64,000 bases of DNA, from positions 992,001 to 1,056,000 of the forward strand of contig JAOVFP010000004.1 in assembly GCA_025738555.1 (NCBI GenBank), given 5' to 3'. The stretch is from Cyathus striatus. Taxonomy: Eukaryota > Basidiomycota > Agaricomycetes > Agaricales > Nidulariaceae. The position numbers and the translations under genes are program-made. Below the pieces are notes generated by a model. It was given only the letters and a program-made list of their open reading frames with translations, was not told where the DNA came from and did no database searches. Shown one piece after another: positions 33,801 through 46,588 of the stretch (position 1 is the stretch's first letter; each line of letters starts with the position of its first letter).

Positions 33801-36800
33801 ATGCATTTCGTACTGATCTATTCACTACTGCTTGTTCTCATTCAAGTGGAAACATACGGATTCACCGTCAACAGTTCAGATTCAACTAGCCCTACCTGTC
33901 GCTTTGCTACCAAATACACTCAGTCAGTTGTTCTCTCCGATCCTGAGGCATTTGAACAAGATGTTATATACTGGGAAGGAATGTTCCATCAAGACAGTGT
34001 ATCATACAACGCTTTCAATGGAATGACCTATGACGGAACTTTATTGGACCCTGTAACAGGAGTACACAATGTCGATGGCCTGCATACTTTCTCTGCGGCT
34101 AGCAAAGAGTCTCTCCACATGATGATGCTGGCACATGTGATTGAAGGAAATCCCAAGGCTGTCCGGTGGATTCTCGCTGCACATGGAGGTGGCTCCGATA
34201 TCGAGAAGGCTCGAGGCATTGCCTTCAGCATTCTACAAACGAAATGGGAGACATATTCGAACTTCAATAAGACGTACCCTGGATTTGGCGGGTTTCTGCC
34301 TTGGTACGCCCACGCTCATTTATGCTTTTCAGAAAGGGACAGATTTTGATCGTTGACGAAAATTGGTGTTTTGAAGGTTTGCGCATCAAGGAGCTGCTCC
34401 ACTTACTCCTACTTGGGACTGGGTGAATCGGGTTCCTGGATTGGATAATGGCGAAAATATATGGGCCATCTACGCCGTTATAGAAGCATTAGATTCTCTC
34501 AAGCGGGTGGAATATCAACAGCTCGCTCAAAGTTGGTCTTCGTATTTGAATTATCTTAAGAAAACGACACAGACGGTGAGTCATTTAAAATAGTCGTTGA
34601 TGTTGTATTTGACAGCGGCCAGATATTTTATCGCGGTTCTGGTAGGATATGTGCTGTGACGAATGGTTTCAACCAGTCTCTTCCGCTATCACATCCAGCA
34701 CAAAACTATACCTGTGAAGGACTGGATTCCGGTGGGAATCCATATTTAAACAACCCGTACGAAGGCGAGATAAAGATTAGTACTGATTTGAGCTTCATTA
34801 ACGTACTTGGACTTCTCGGCAGGCCAACAGTTTATGTGGTTTATCTATCTGTTCACTGGACTGAATGAAACAGAAAAACAAGCTATTTGGGACTTCAAAC
34901 GTCCTCAACTGGTTGCCATTGACTGGACATTCCCAGGCTATAACGGCATTACGGTGCAGAAAGGTGAAACCGCAACCTTTTGCTGTGGCGTCGGGGTATT
35001 AATGTCCTTCGACAACTAGGTTTCTGGTTTTCTGCTCATGAGAACTGGGGTTGGATGCAAATGCCGTACACCGACGTACCACTGTTGAGGTATTACCGGG
35101 GGACACGTTGAAGGAAGTCTCAGCTAACTTCGTCCCTAGAGAACTTTATTCTAACATGGAACGCGCGAGGACTTGTAACTCCCGCGCGAAACAAATACCG
35201 GGGATGTTTGCCAGTGTCAATAACTCAACCGACGTGAATGGGCAAATTATTGGCTGTAAGTGTAGTTGAAAGTTACTGTCAACGTTCGTCCGTGACCTAA
35301 TGTTATAGATATTTCGAATGCCGGAATCCCCACTATTGCGAATCAGACAATTCAGGAACTAGATGGTGCGTCAAAATGCCTCATACAGATGTTTTCGACT
35401 CTTATCAAATAGCATCATAGTTATTACACCTTACTCAACCATGAATACAATGCTCGTTAACAAAACCGTAGGCTTGGCGTGGTGGCACTCCATGGTCAGT
35501 GCTAAAAGAATGCAAAGTGAGTTAACAAAAATACTTCCAGTTACCAGGGACCTACTTGATCATTGCCTAGATTTGTACGGTTCCTCTGAGAGCACCAGGG
35601 TTGATGGGAAGGCGACCTCTGCTTTCGTATCGTGGGATAGTAAAATAACTACAGTGAATGGACTACAGTTGGGGTCACGCAAACACCACCAATTTTATAT
35701 CTCAACGATGCGAATTTTTGGGCACAAACTGACTTCAGATTCAGAATCAGGAACCTCAGAAACGTCCAAAAACGATGTTTTCGGAAAATTCCCACGAGAA
35801 AATGGGTTGGCCAAAATTTTTGACCAAAAAATTGACATGTTACAGGGTCTAAATCTACCTGAGTCAGGCTATGGACTGTATCACGAACCTATTATGGTAT
35901 AGGAGGGAACTGACAAGTCTCGGGAAACCCAATTTTTGGCTCAAAACTACTCAAATTTATAACTACATACATAATAAGTATGCCCTAACAAGTATTTCTA
36001 AAGTAAGATAGGCCTCATACAGATTCGACCACCCCACGTGATGTTACATTCTGTTACGAACTGTGATGATCTGTGACACCCATCATTAGATAATTGTATT
36101 GCTCTTATCGATGCTGCACACACGCTTGATAGACCCTTAATATACAAATGACTCAACATGAACATTGGTGTCGAAGTCTTGTGAGCAGACAGGGATGGAC
36201 TCTTTGAGGGTCGAAGATTTGTAACGAACGAAGTAACATTTGTTAGTATCCTTAAGAATGTACCACTTGTTCATCAATTGTCTACTCCACTAGTTGTTGC
36301 TTTGATATCTTTGAGGGGTACCTCAAAGTTCAAAATTAAGTCAATGTTACAAGTTCTCATCAACATAGTATTTATAATGAATCGATGACTTGTCAAGAAT
36401 TAAATAGTTTGTCTAATGTTACTTTAAAGTTTGTAACAATTAGTATATGATACTACTTGGTTGCATATATCTTAATAGTATAGTATTCACTTGTAATCTA
36501 CAAAAGTTTAAGATTTCTTCTGCTTCTACCACAATGTTACTCAATAAATTATTTGAGCAAGATTTAATACATTTTAAAGGATTTTAAGGCATTTTTCATG
36601 GTGTATACTATAGGTATGGCCAGTTACTTAGCCATTTTTTAGTGCGGGAACCGGTACTCCGGTGGGAATTATTTTTACGGAATCATAACTAGATTAATGA
36701 AAGGATGCCGAAAATGATTTTTTCGAGATTTTACCTGTTTTTTTTGGCGATGGCCAAATTTTTGGGTCAAAAATGCAAAAAATCAGTTTGAGCGAAATCG

Positions 36801-37123
36801 GCTCGTGGAAATCAAAAGCAAACCCTCGAAATATGCTATTCCGATGGTTTTCGGAGGCCAGAAGGCATTGTGGGTGTGGGAAAAAATCAACCAAAAAAGT
36901 TGGTGGTGTTTGCGTGACCCCAACTGTACTTGGTGGCGTAACGGCATTAGTAAAGCGGCATATGCAAAGAGATAGTATTTATAGCGAATTCATCTCGGTA
37001 ATCGACAGAGAATATGGGTTAATATTCCGTGAAAAAATTCGTGATGATGGTCAAGATGACTACTGCTTACCTTCATCTTCTGTTCCCGATACGGGGCTTT
37101 CCGACTTTACTAGCTGCCAATAG
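33801..37123 (+). pseudogene. Endo-beta-1,2-glucanase (SGL)-like secreted protein, split by a TIR element
   Basis: The signal peptide is MHFVLIYSLLLVLIQVETYG. The mature part contains YDGTLLDPVTGVHNVDGLH, ASKESLHMMMLAHVIEGN, TYPGFGGFLPWFAHQGA, HENWGWMQMPYTDVPLL, ERARTCNSRAKQIPGM and GLAWWHSM. From memory this pattern fits Agaricomycete proteins annotated as endo-beta-1,2-glucanase (SGL, GH162); the activity is not shown here. At least eight exons run from 33801 to the last coding exon. That exon is interrupted at 35664-35665 and resumes at 36927 (LGGVTALVKRHMQ... to the stop at 37121-37123). The interruption is the TA-flanked element below. As it stands, translation runs about 80 codons into the element and stops at 35902, replacing the last 65 or so residues. 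The junction near 34755-34830 is not resolved. Confidence 0.6.
35666..36926. mobile_element. Tc1/mariner-type nonautonomous TIR element, 1261 bp
   Basis: Both ends carry the same 27-bp inverted repeat beginning CAGTTGGGGTCACGC and continuing AAACACCACCAA. A TA dinucleotide flanks each end (35664-35665 and 36927-36928), the classic mariner target duplication. Removing the element and one TA restores an uninterrupted glucanase-like reading frame. The interior is AT-rich and has no transposase frame, so it must be mobilised in trans. Confidence 0.8.
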
Positions 37124-37839
37124 CCTTCGTTTAGTAGCTGTAACAGTGTTCTTATCCTGTACACCATGCATGTACACGCGGCGGTCATCAAGATAGCAAA
37201 ATGTCTGAGAAGTTGATGCTTTATGGCGGGCGCAATGCAGTATGTTCCTGACAGTGTACCTACTGGTAATTATTAAAACATCACCGGCGACCGTGGATCT
37301 AGCGCCCTATTCCGCGCACACTGGACAGACAGATCACATTTCTACTTGATGCTCTAGTGAAATCAGGCAGTTTTGACTGTATCAATGAAATGGGACCGCA
37401 GACTTTTATTCAAATCACCGTGGGAGCGTTTCAATCATGCATGAATCAATCCCATGAAACAAACTGCGTTAGCTTTGCGATTGACACAGCCTCATTATTC
37501 CTACATAGTATCCAAGGTAAGTTTAGTAAGAGTTCTGAGCTCACCTTCAGCATATTGTTTCTGGTACAGATCGGGAATGTGTGAAACCAAAAATTCCAGG
37601 TCCGCATCGTCAACGACACCGCATTGGTACGCTAGCGAGCCAAGATGACAGTTGCCGATGATCCACTAGCTCAGGGTGAACTGGCCAGATATCTATATAC
37701 CTTGCTGAACGCATCCATGAATGTCATGGCTTCTCCTCCTTAGAATTTGCTTCCATCCCATTGTACAATTATGGCTGAGTCGGTGCGCTGACTGAATTTT
37801 CTTCTCAGTGCCGTATATTCATCTCCGTTTCTTTTACAG

Positions 37840-38247
37840 GTCTCTAGTGCTGCTCCTGGTCAACAGGAGCCCAACAGGAAACTCGTAGTCGTTACTGCAA
37901 ACTCAGAGCGCTACGTCACAATAGATGTGGAGAATTTACATACTGCGGCGAGTCTCAAAGATAAATTTCTCGAGAAGGTAAGGCTCTCGCTTCTGATACG
38001 GCCTATGTTCCCCGTTATATTGGCAATTGAGCAGGTTCAACAAGACATTCCTGAAGCAGACATAGAACAAAGCGACCTTTTCATATTTCGTACCGAGATA
38101 GGAGATATTGGATTTGGTGGACACCCCCTGACAGATGATCAACTAGTACAGCTTTGCCTAGAAGATGCTGATTCCAGAGGAAGCGTCAAGCTATTTATGT
38201 CACGCCACGCCACAATGGAGGGGTGGATTAAGGGATTCAGAACTTGA
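37840..38247 (+). CDS. RA/ubiquitin-like domain fragment resembling MAPKKK N-terminal region
   Basis: Two exons, 37840-37977 and 38035-38247 (GAGAAG|gtaagg...gcag|GTT), encode about 116 residues: KLVVVTANSERYVTIDVEN...LKDKFLEK, then SDLFIFRTEIG...PLTDDQLVQLCLEDADSRGSVKLFMS and a TGA. I recall the FxIYRTEIG...LTDDxLxxLC...GSLKF pattern from the N-terminal region of basidiomycete BCK1-type MAP kinase kinase kinases. No kinase domain follows in the next 2 kb. The 5' end is uncertain: exons may lie in 37357-37700, where a 75-aa frame is seen. It is either a small stand-alone protein or a copied domain fragment. Confidence 0.45.
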   Translation, partial: VSSAAPGQQEPNRKLVVVTANSERYVTIDVENLHTAASLKDKFLEKVRLSLLIRPMFPVILAIEQVQQDIPEADIEQSDLFIFRTEIGDIGFGGHPLTDDQLVQLCLEDADSRGSVKLFMSRHATMEGWIKGFRT

Positions 38248-40180
38248 AACTTGCTTTTATCGTGTCAGTATGAACCTTTGAACTCTCGACTTCGTAATGG
38301 ATATTGCCAACTATATAGCAGCATTACAGTGCTACCACCACCTACTTACTAATTTTATAGTTTAGACCATCGGTTTTTTTTCTGCGAGACTAAGTAGACT
38401 CATGGAAAGATTTACTATCTAATAGATTTCTGCAAGCTTTAAGGCTGCTGGAATAGCAGATACTCATGAGGCAGTGAAGATGAGGAGAGCGCCGATATAC
38501 TCGGACACGGCGTATTACGTATTTGATAGTACGGAATTACCCGGAAATCTTAGAACCTAACACTTGTAAATTATAATAAGTTATACAACTTATATGCAAA
38601 TAATAATATTTAAGTAAAGTCACTCTCTGGTTTCGTCTGAATTATCTGCATAAATTATACTTTTATTAGACAATTTAACTGTTAGAAGTCTGTCACTGTC
38701 AGTGTAACTCAAGTTCTGTTTCAATCAATCACGCATCATCACCATATGTCATGTGACTGTGATAAATATTAGTAATGCTAAAAATTGACAACCAAACAAA
38801 GCCAAACCAAAACAGCTCTCTTCCCTTCTTAAAGTTCTTTGTCTCTTCTCCTCGACAGGACTGTCCTCGCCGGTGACTCACACGATCCCCATGATGATTT
38901 TTAACTATAAGTAGGCGCCTGCAAAGATGGAACGGCAGATGAGGTAAGGTACAGATTGGCGTACTAATAATAGTACTCTTAAGAGTCTCGCTCATGCGAT
39001 GGATGCTGTCACGTTTCATCTTCCCAGTTCTGGTACAGGAAACACCTAGTAAGTCGGACCCGTCGATAAAAATAGATGGCTCATTGTTTTCGCTTCATAG
39101 GATATAATTATGTGCAGTACGAGGTGCATGAGATCTTATCTCCTACGTCCGGCGAATGAATCAGAATTAAACTGCAAATCTCTGAAACCCCTATTTTGAT
39201 TTTCATCTTTTCCTGATTACCAATTTAACTCTTATATTACCTATGCAGGACTTTTTTGTACCCTCCGTAACGCTGAACAGACGCCCTACAGGTCGCCTAG
39301 CGCTGTATAGGGATCGCGGAATGGTCCGCTCCGGGTGTCCCCAGGAACAATAACTAAAAAGGAAATATCAGCTCGGAGGCTATCACATTTAGCCATCGTT
39401 GATATCTGGAGCTCTACAGCCCGGAGCCCCAAGATCTCAGCTGCGATGTCATTATTATTTCGCGTACGGATAATTTCGGTCACGCTGCGCAAGTTCTCTC
39501 GTTATATTATCCAGCTCCTAGCTTTGGATCCTTCCATGTCCGCGTGGATCCTGGCCGAGCGCTGCCGTGCGGTGAAATGGGTATTCCAGGTTCCTTACTG
39601 AAGAACGCATACTCATCGGACGATGTGCATGCAACTCAATCTGATTTTTAAATGAGTAATAAGCTTACGCGCACAAAGGAGAATTGATGGTCTAAGAAGA
39701 GCGTTCAACGCCGATCCTCTGCATGTCAGATTGACCATCATTTCTCCTTAGAGGATAATCTGTCAAAAGGCCACGTTGTGTATCAGATAGTACGCGATCA
39801 TTTCCAACTGATGATGGAACTTAGTCTCCCAAAGAAAACTAGACGACATATCCCAGGTGGCTATGATACGCCCCCATGTCGTTCGGATGCGTGACAATGA
39901 GCCCGCGTATCCTGTCCGTGGATATACGTTCCGGTATACTACCCTTATTTTTGTTATCTCCAGTTTAGCCTATCTCCAAACAACATTGTTGATGGTGACT
40001 CTCAGCACCAGCTGGACCTCGAAACACACGGAAAGAAAGGTGATAGACGGGCTCTGTGCTCTCGACATGCACAAATATAGGCATGCGCACATTCAGCGTT
40101 AGTGCGACCTATAAAGGCCCTTCAACGAACTAAGTTCTGTCAATCAAGTCCCCTTGTCAACTTTTCTATCGCCCATTGCA
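38248..40180. other. Intergenic; no gene recognised
   Basis: About 1.9 kb. The frames at 38729-39019 (minus) and 39335-39601 (plus) lack recognisable domains. The latter may be decayed transposon DNA, but nothing supports a name. The 3' end holds the promoter of the Zn2Cys6 gene. Confidence 0.45.
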
Positions 40181-42074
40181 ATGAGCTCTCATCTTCAACA
40201 GCAGCGTCCCAATCTTCAACGTGGCGGTGCCTGTGTCAACTGTCGTAGAAGGAAGATGGTACGCTTCATTCATATATCCCAGTCATAATGGTATAGGACT
40301 CAAAATATTGACAGCGATGCGACGGTGCGCGCCCTGTCTGCGGACAATGCGAACACGCTGGAAGGCCGGACGACTGTGAATATGTATCAGGCCAAGAACG
40401 CTCGAGAACCCAGATTCTAGAAGAGAACATTAGTCGCCTCGAAGCAAGAATTCAAGAGTTGCAGAATCCTAATGTAGGCGTTCCGGGAGTTTCTCTTCAT
40501 CAACCATACGGTGGTCCATCCCCCCAACTTCCCAGTTCGTTGGACCCTCCAGCCCAGCTTGTTGAGAAGCTGTAAGTGGACATAGTTTACACCCAGCATT
40601 ATCTTTAATCCTGATAAACCGGATAAACACAGTTTGAATTATTTCCTACCATATGGTAGTGAATTTGGGCTATTTTTACAGCCTTCGCGGCTTCGTGCTT
40701 CAACCCTATCTGAAGCTCCAGCAGGTCATCCTACCCGTCCCACACCCGCGCTTCTGTGTGCAATGTATTTATGGGGAGTAAGCCTATCCCAAGACCCAGG
40801 GCTGCTCTCGTACGAGGAATCGTATCTGAACAGAGCCGTACAGAAAGCCTCCACCGCGTTATCAGGTAGTCACCCCCACAAAGTTGTACACGCTTTACAG
40901 GCCGAGGTACTCCTCTCCTACTATTTCTTTTCCAAAGGCCGGTTTCCAGAGGGAAAATATCACGTCACAGTGGCTGTATCTACAGCTGTCAGTGCGGGCT
41001 TGACAAGATTACGTTCGAGACAGCCCGTACAAACCAATAGCGCGCTTGCTTTGTCTCCTCCTTCAGACCCAATTGAAGAGGGTGAGAGAATCGCCGCCTT
41101 TTGGACCGTGTTCAACTTGGACAAGTACTGGTCCGCTGCTCTCGAGTCGTCTCCAAACATGGCGTTTACCGGAAGCACTCCCGAAACACAAGTCGATACT
41201 CCATGGCCTTTGGAGATGACCGACTATGAACAGGGTCGTTTCTCGAGCAACATACATACCAGTCATACGCTACAGAAATTTATCACTGGAGCTTCGACCT
41301 CAGATTCAGGAATGTCTAGTAAAGCATTTCTTTCTAAAGCTGCTCTGTTATGGGAGAGAGCCAATCAGTTGGCTCAGGAATGGAGTCCTCGTAGGTTTTC
41401 CTGACCTTATAAACCACATTCTATTTTTGATCTCATCTCTACGTAGGGTTATCCCAAGACCAATACAATTCTTTCATCAATGCTTTCTCGTCCTTCGACG
41501 CTCTCCTCACCCACACACAATCATCCGTCGGATCGATCTCCCAAATTATTAGTGGTGCCACCAACCCTGAGCAGCTCCGTACTCTCATTGTGGCTTACAG
41601 TGTCTTGCACGCGTCGACTATTCGTCTACACACCATCTTCGCCTCAACTGAAGCTTCGAAGCTCAAAATTATGTCATCCACGCGAAGCGTCATTGATATT
41701 ATTGTAGCCTCTCGTCAAAGGAACTTGGTACACCTCAACCCAATCATCGGAGTGAGCTTATTTTTATTGCTTTTTGACCGTGGATACTAAATTTCAAAAT
41801 AGACCGCATGGGTTGACGCGAGCCAGGTCGTCGTGAATGAGATTGTCGCATTGCGTTCAATTCGATCCTCGACGGGAAGTTCAACGCCGACAGAGGCAGA
41901 AACCTCCCTTATGCAAGGATTTCAGCGATCCCTGGCAGCAATTACAGCATTTTCTGATAGTTGCATACTTACTGGTAAGTCTTTCGATGGTTTTGTTTAT
42001 GTATTGTTTGGTCTGACAAATGTATAGCTTACCAGGTCAGGAAAATTCAAGACGCCTATAACAGCTTGTATTAG
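40181..42074 (+). CDS. Zn2Cys6 fungal-specific transcription factor
   Basis: Exons 40181-40258, 40315-40571, 40633-41390, 41447-41751, 41803-41974 and 42028-42074 total 1617 nt and 538 aa with all phases consistent. The N-terminal binuclear cluster is CVNCRRRKMRCDGARPVCGQC...CEY with Cys18, 21, 28, 35, 38 and 47. An intron splits it between Met26 and Arg27. A Glu/Arg-rich heptad region (QILEENISRLEARIQELQ) follows as the likely dimerisation coiled coil. The middle region (LCAMYLWGV...EVLLSYYFFSKGRFPEGKYH, ERIAAFWTVFNLDKYWS) matches the fungal-specific transcription factor domain. Nuclear DNA-binding regulator; target genes unknown. Confidence 0.9.
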
Positions 42075-42999
42075 TTTACGTCTCTGAGATAACATCCGAT
42101 CTAGACTGAAGTGTACATCCTTTTAATAATTATTAGAGTTCTTCTGTAGAAAACACGTTGTATCCACCACTCCCACCTAGATTTATACATTACTTAATCA
42201 TACATACAGAAATTAGAATCTATATGATGTATCCAATAAATTATTGCGTTTTGAACTTAGATTTTGAAAGAGCTGAACACTAAATAACCGCTTCAAAATC
42301 AGCCGTATCGCACCTCATCCTGCCAAGTTTGAATTTCACCACTGTGAGCCAGTGTTGATCTCGATTATTGTAAGCGATTTTATCCATGCCTGAAACACAT
42401 GTCCAACATTATTACTTATGTCATCAATACATGTATATAGTTGAAGCAAGACAGAAGAATGCATCTTATTCATCTGAGTCGCCTGCTCACGGATTTTTTA
42501 GCTAACACCGAAATTTCTGACACCGATCCCAATATCTGACAGATAGACTGCGACTCCAACTCTTATCGATTGTATCTTCCTGAATCCGAAACTTGAATCA
42601 GTACCTGATTATTATTAAATGAGCCAAGTGATTAGTCATATCAAAACTCTCTAACTTTAACGGCAACTTAACTAGTACATCGCAGCTAAGGATTTGCTGA
42701 TCGGCGGTGTGGCAGGGTTTCAAATGCAATTCAATACATACTTACAATATTGAATTGCCATTGGACGTTGCGGAAGCCAAGAGGAAGCAGTTGAGGATTG
42801 GTTGAGGACCCCCAAAAGGTGCCGTTTAATTGCTGTTCACTGAATTCAAGCTGAATTAGTCCAAGACTCCAAGCACGACGTTATTAGTCAACCTTCTGCA
42901 ACGTACAAAGGCAAATATGAAATGGATTGAATGGATCATCCTTGTGATCAACCCACGTCGTGAATCAGGCACGTGCAAGTTCTACAGCAGCATGCGAAA
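42075..42999. other. Intergenic upstream of copy E
   Basis: AT-rich. Near 42915-42970 it carries, in inverted orientation, parts of the dispersed block seen upstream of copies A-C ('gaatggatcatccttgtgat', 'gaatcaggcacg'). The 'gctgatcggcggt' phrase at 42697 recurs upstream of copy F at 44537. Confidence 0.45.
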
Positions 43000-43037
43000 T
43001 CCCTGAGGGTAGGTATATATAAGTAGAGCTGCAGTCG
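43000..43037 (+). promoter_or_regulatory. Conserved promoter module of copy E
   Basis: TCCCTGAGGGTAGG, then TATATAAGTAGAGCTGCAGTC, ending about 40 nt before the ATG at 43079. Same module as the minus-strand paralogues. Confidence 0.6.
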
Positions 43038-43078
43038 ACCACAATGTGGACTTTTCCTATCACAGTAAAAACATTAAA

Positions 43079-44286
43079 ATGCAAGGGAAAACTCTCGGTA
43101 AACCCCATTACAACTTTCAATATATAATACATACACTAATAGATATGGGATTTTTACAGTATTCCAGAATCCAATTATGCCTCTTATCATCGTATTCTAT
43201 GTCTTTTCGATAATTTCTACGATATTTCGTTTGATATATCGCGCGCGTTGCAGACAGTTATGGTGGGATGATTTCTGGGCCTCGCTCGCGCTGATCAACG
43301 TAGTACTACTGTGGGCCGCCTACATACGAGCCGCTTTTGATTTACCACCCCCTTGGCTTTCCTCATTTTCTTTGGTAATGGTAACGTCCAGAATGGCTTT
43401 ATGGTACTCCCCATTCAATTTCAATACGTTTATTTTAAACATTTTAAACCAGGTCTTCTCGGCTGAGCGTTGCAGTCACGGTTGTTCGCATAATTGCAAC
43501 TGGAAAGTCGCTGCTCATTTCGAAAATCATTGCAGTTATTTTTGGAACGATAGGCGTTGGAATCATCGTTCAGAAGGCCATACTGTGCAGCCCCCCTGGT
43601 GCTAACTTTACATGCCGCGATAATTCTATCATAACTGCTTACACTGATCTCGCAAGTGCGTATCTTCGACTATAATGCTTAAGTTTTTACTTATTCATCG
43701 GGTTATAGCTAGCTTCTTTGCGGATTTCTGGCTTCTCGGTGCTCCTACATACCTTCTTTGGAGAATGAAACTCAAAAAGCAATTTTATCGTCTACTGCAA
43801 GCCATCTTTGCAACCGAAATACTAGTGTTGACGACTAGTATTCTTCATTGTATGTATATAGTGAGGAAAGACACTCAAGCGCAAGGGGTGATATCACATT
43901 TCAAGGTACGTGTTACAATGTATATCAGTCCGCCACTATTAACACGCTCTCAGGTTATTATTTCACTCATCGTATGCAACTTGCTGTTCCTTGTGACGTA
44001 CCTTTATCGGCAACTCCGAAATGAACAAGAATACACTGAGGACACGACAACATCTGCACCGTCTCACAAGCCGAATTCAGACTCGTACAATACAACGATA
44101 CAAGTGGGCTCAACCCAAGAGTACTCTGGTCAAACTCAAAGTACTACCATGACTAGTGTTTATATCAGTTCTGGTTCACAACCCAGTGTGGACCCGTCAC
44201 GTACGCTCCACTGTGAGTCGGAACCCGGTATAATAGAGCGACAATGGCCTAATGCAGGTGTAGTACGTGGAACAATAACTGTATAG
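43079..44286 (+). CDS. Copy E: seven-TM rhodopsin/PTH11-like integral membrane protein
   Basis: Exons 43079-43097, 43160-43403, 43453-43655, 43709-43905 and 43954-44286 give 996 nt and 331 aa. The N-terminus is MQGKTLVFQNP. TM1 spans about residues 13-31, WWDDFWA is at 41-47, and a loop with CSPPGANFTC (133-142) has two Cys that could form a disulfide. Further helices lie at about 90-130, 155-173, 183-206 and 220-238. The tail is polar and Ser/Thr-rich and ends CESEPGIIERQWPNAG...ITV. The intron TG|gtactc...ccag|G splits a Trp codon, as in every paralogue. It has the cleanest gene model of the family and served as the reference for the others. Confidence 0.78.
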
Positions 44287-44915
44287 CCATGATGTTCTAC
44301 GCATCTCTTGTTTTGATTTGCGTTTATTTCAAATAGTTACATATTTCCGTTGCTTATAATATTGGATCGTCGGTTTTATGATTACGCATTTTGCCAATCC
44401 GCTAGACACCATTCTATGGATAATATTGCTACATGAAGAGTTGGAGATATGATCTACATTTTACAAAAAATTAGTCCGTCCACTTCCAGCCACACTTGAT
44501 CGTTGTACAATTAAATCGAACGTAGATCAGGATTCTGCTGATCGGCGGTCTTGCGGTGGTCGTTATGTCGATTTCAGCAGGTGTTTCAAAGCAATTAAAT
44601 ACAATATTAATGGAGAACTCCCGTTATCATTAATTAGAAGTATCATTCAAAACTCGTAGACTGTACAGTACGGTCCAGGCTCCACCTGTGAATCGGTCGT
44701 GACAATCACGTCACATTGTAACTCCAATACAAAGTCTGCCAGGCGTAAGTAAATGATGGATCGGTAATCGGTTGTCGCTTCCAGTTCCCAACCAGCCTGG
44801 GATTGTATTAACATTCGTTGGCCAATACAAAGTCAAACGCCCAATGGCAGAAATATCAAATATCAGGGACTTTCAGATTTTTGAAGTAAAGATCTGCTAA
44901 GCGGCTATGTAGAGA
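44287..44915. other. Intergenic between copies E and F
   Basis: About 630 bp without coding signal. It includes the 'gctgatcggcggt' phrase shared with the region upstream of copy E. Confidence 0.4.
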
Positions 44916-44953
44916 TCCCTGAGTATTAAAACGTATAAGTAGAGTCGCAGACG
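44916..44953 (+). promoter_or_regulatory. Conserved promoter module of copy F (diverged)
   Basis: TCCCTGAGTATTAAAACG, then TATAAGTAGAGTCGCAG. The TATA part is shortened relative to the other copies but order and spacing are kept. Confidence 0.5.
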
Positions 44954-45001
44954 ACCAAATTTTAAATTCACTAACGGCAGAGAGAAATTGTTGACTCCAA
45001 T

Positions 45002-46224
45002 ATGCAAGGAAGAACTCTCGGTAAAAGTTCATTACAGATTTCATTAATGAATATGTACACTAATTTTAGACGTGCAAAGTATTCCAGACTCCTCTCGTAG
45101 CAATTCTAATTATATTCTACTGCTTTGCGATCATTTCTACTGTGTTTCGACTGATATATCGCGCGCGTTGCAGACAGCTATGGTGGGACGATTTCTGGGC
45201 CTTGTTTGCACTGATCAATACAGTGCTACTGTTCGTCACCTACGTATCTGCTGTTTTTCATTTACCTCCCGCTTCAAGCGGAATTACCAATTTCGTCTTG
45301 GGAATGATAACGACTAGGCTAGCTATATGGTATGTTCCTTTTTAATTGCGATTGTGCCACAAATATTCTAATTGCACAATCAGGGCTTCACGTCTGAGTG
45401 TTGCAGTCACCATCGTCCGCATAATTGCAACCGGAAAGTCGCTGCTCATTTCGAAAATGGTTGTAGTTGTGTTCGGACTGATGGGTATAGGAATACTTGT
45501 TCAGAAAGTGGTACTTTGCAGCCCCCCTAGTGATGTATATAGGTGCCTTGACAAGGCAATCGTGGCTGGGTGCACTGATCTTGCAAGTATGTATATTCGC
45601 TTGTAATGTTTAGGTTATTTATTTACCGGGTTATAGCAAGCTTTATTGCAGATTTCTGGCTTCTCGCGGCTCCTACTTACCTTCTTTGGAGAATGAAGTT
45701 AAAGAAGCAGTTTTATCGTCTCTTGCAAGCCATATTTGCAACTGAAATACTGGTGTTGACAACGAGTATACTTCATTGTGTGTTTATAGCAAAGAATGAA
45801 GTTCAAGCACAAGGAGTTATAACACATTTCAAGGTAAGCATCATGGATAACTTTTAAACAGCAGCTGTTGACTTAGCCTCAGGTCTCCATTTCGCTCATT
45901 GTATGCAATTTACTTTTTCTGGTTACGTACATATACCGGAAATTGCGAAATGAACAAGATAGCGCTGACAACTCGACAACATCTGTACCATCTCGCAAGC
46001 CGACTTCTCACACGTATACGACGGCGACGACGCACATAGGCTCAACGGATTGCTTCACTCAAACACAATTAAGTCCCATGACAAGTGTTTATATTAGTTC
46101 CAGTTCCCAGCCTAGTAGCAGTATGGGGCCATTGCGTGCCCTCTACGAGTCAGAACCCGGTATAATAGATCGGCAATGGCCTAGTGCAGCTGAAATACGG
46201 GGAGTATCAACTGTTTTAATTTAA
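45002..46224 (+). CDS. Copy F: seven-TM rhodopsin/PTH11-like integral membrane protein
   Basis: Exons 45002-45020, 45080-45329, 45384-45586, 45637-45833 and 45883-46224 give 1011 nt and 336 aa. The N-terminus is MQGRTLVFQTP. Exon 2 is two codons longer than in E. The intron-1 acceptor is inferred at gcaaag|TA, since the earlier TTTTAG would break the frame. The tail YESEPGIIDRQWPSAAEIRG is followed by STVLI, extending the usual C-terminus by two residues. It is in tandem with copy E, and E and F are close relatives. Confidence 0.75.
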
Positions 46225-46588
46225 CTGCATGCACCTTACTTGCGCTGCTCTCATTTTCAATACATTTATATTATTCACATTTGTTATTTATGCTGTTTTT
46301 ATCTATCGCAATGTCGATGAAACATTTGTTGAATGCAACGAGCAAGTAATTCGCTCAGCCCGTTCACAGAACGAACTGAGTGGTCCTACTGGGTCCTAGT
46401 CACGGTGGCTTTGTATTAGTAATAGGTAGTGTACGAGTACAAACATGAGGCCTAAGGGTGCTGACGGAAGCGATGCAATTTACGCGCGTTCGAGTGGGTT
46501 CGAGACTCAATGACAAAAGTGGAATGGAGACGCAAGGTTCAAAATTTAGACCCTCCACCCCTCTATGACCCCGATGTCAACCTCAATG
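46225..46588. other. Intergenic; no gene recognised
   Basis: Spacer downstream of copy F; nothing recognised. Confidence 0.35.

Noticed and set aside
35363..35902. 179-aa frame as an independent protein
   Set aside because: It joins two exons and an intron of the glucanase-like gene to the first part of the inserted TIR element.
36773..37123. 116-aa frame as an independent protein
   Set aside because: Its first half is the right end of the TIR element; the second half is the displaced C-terminus of the glucanase-like gene.
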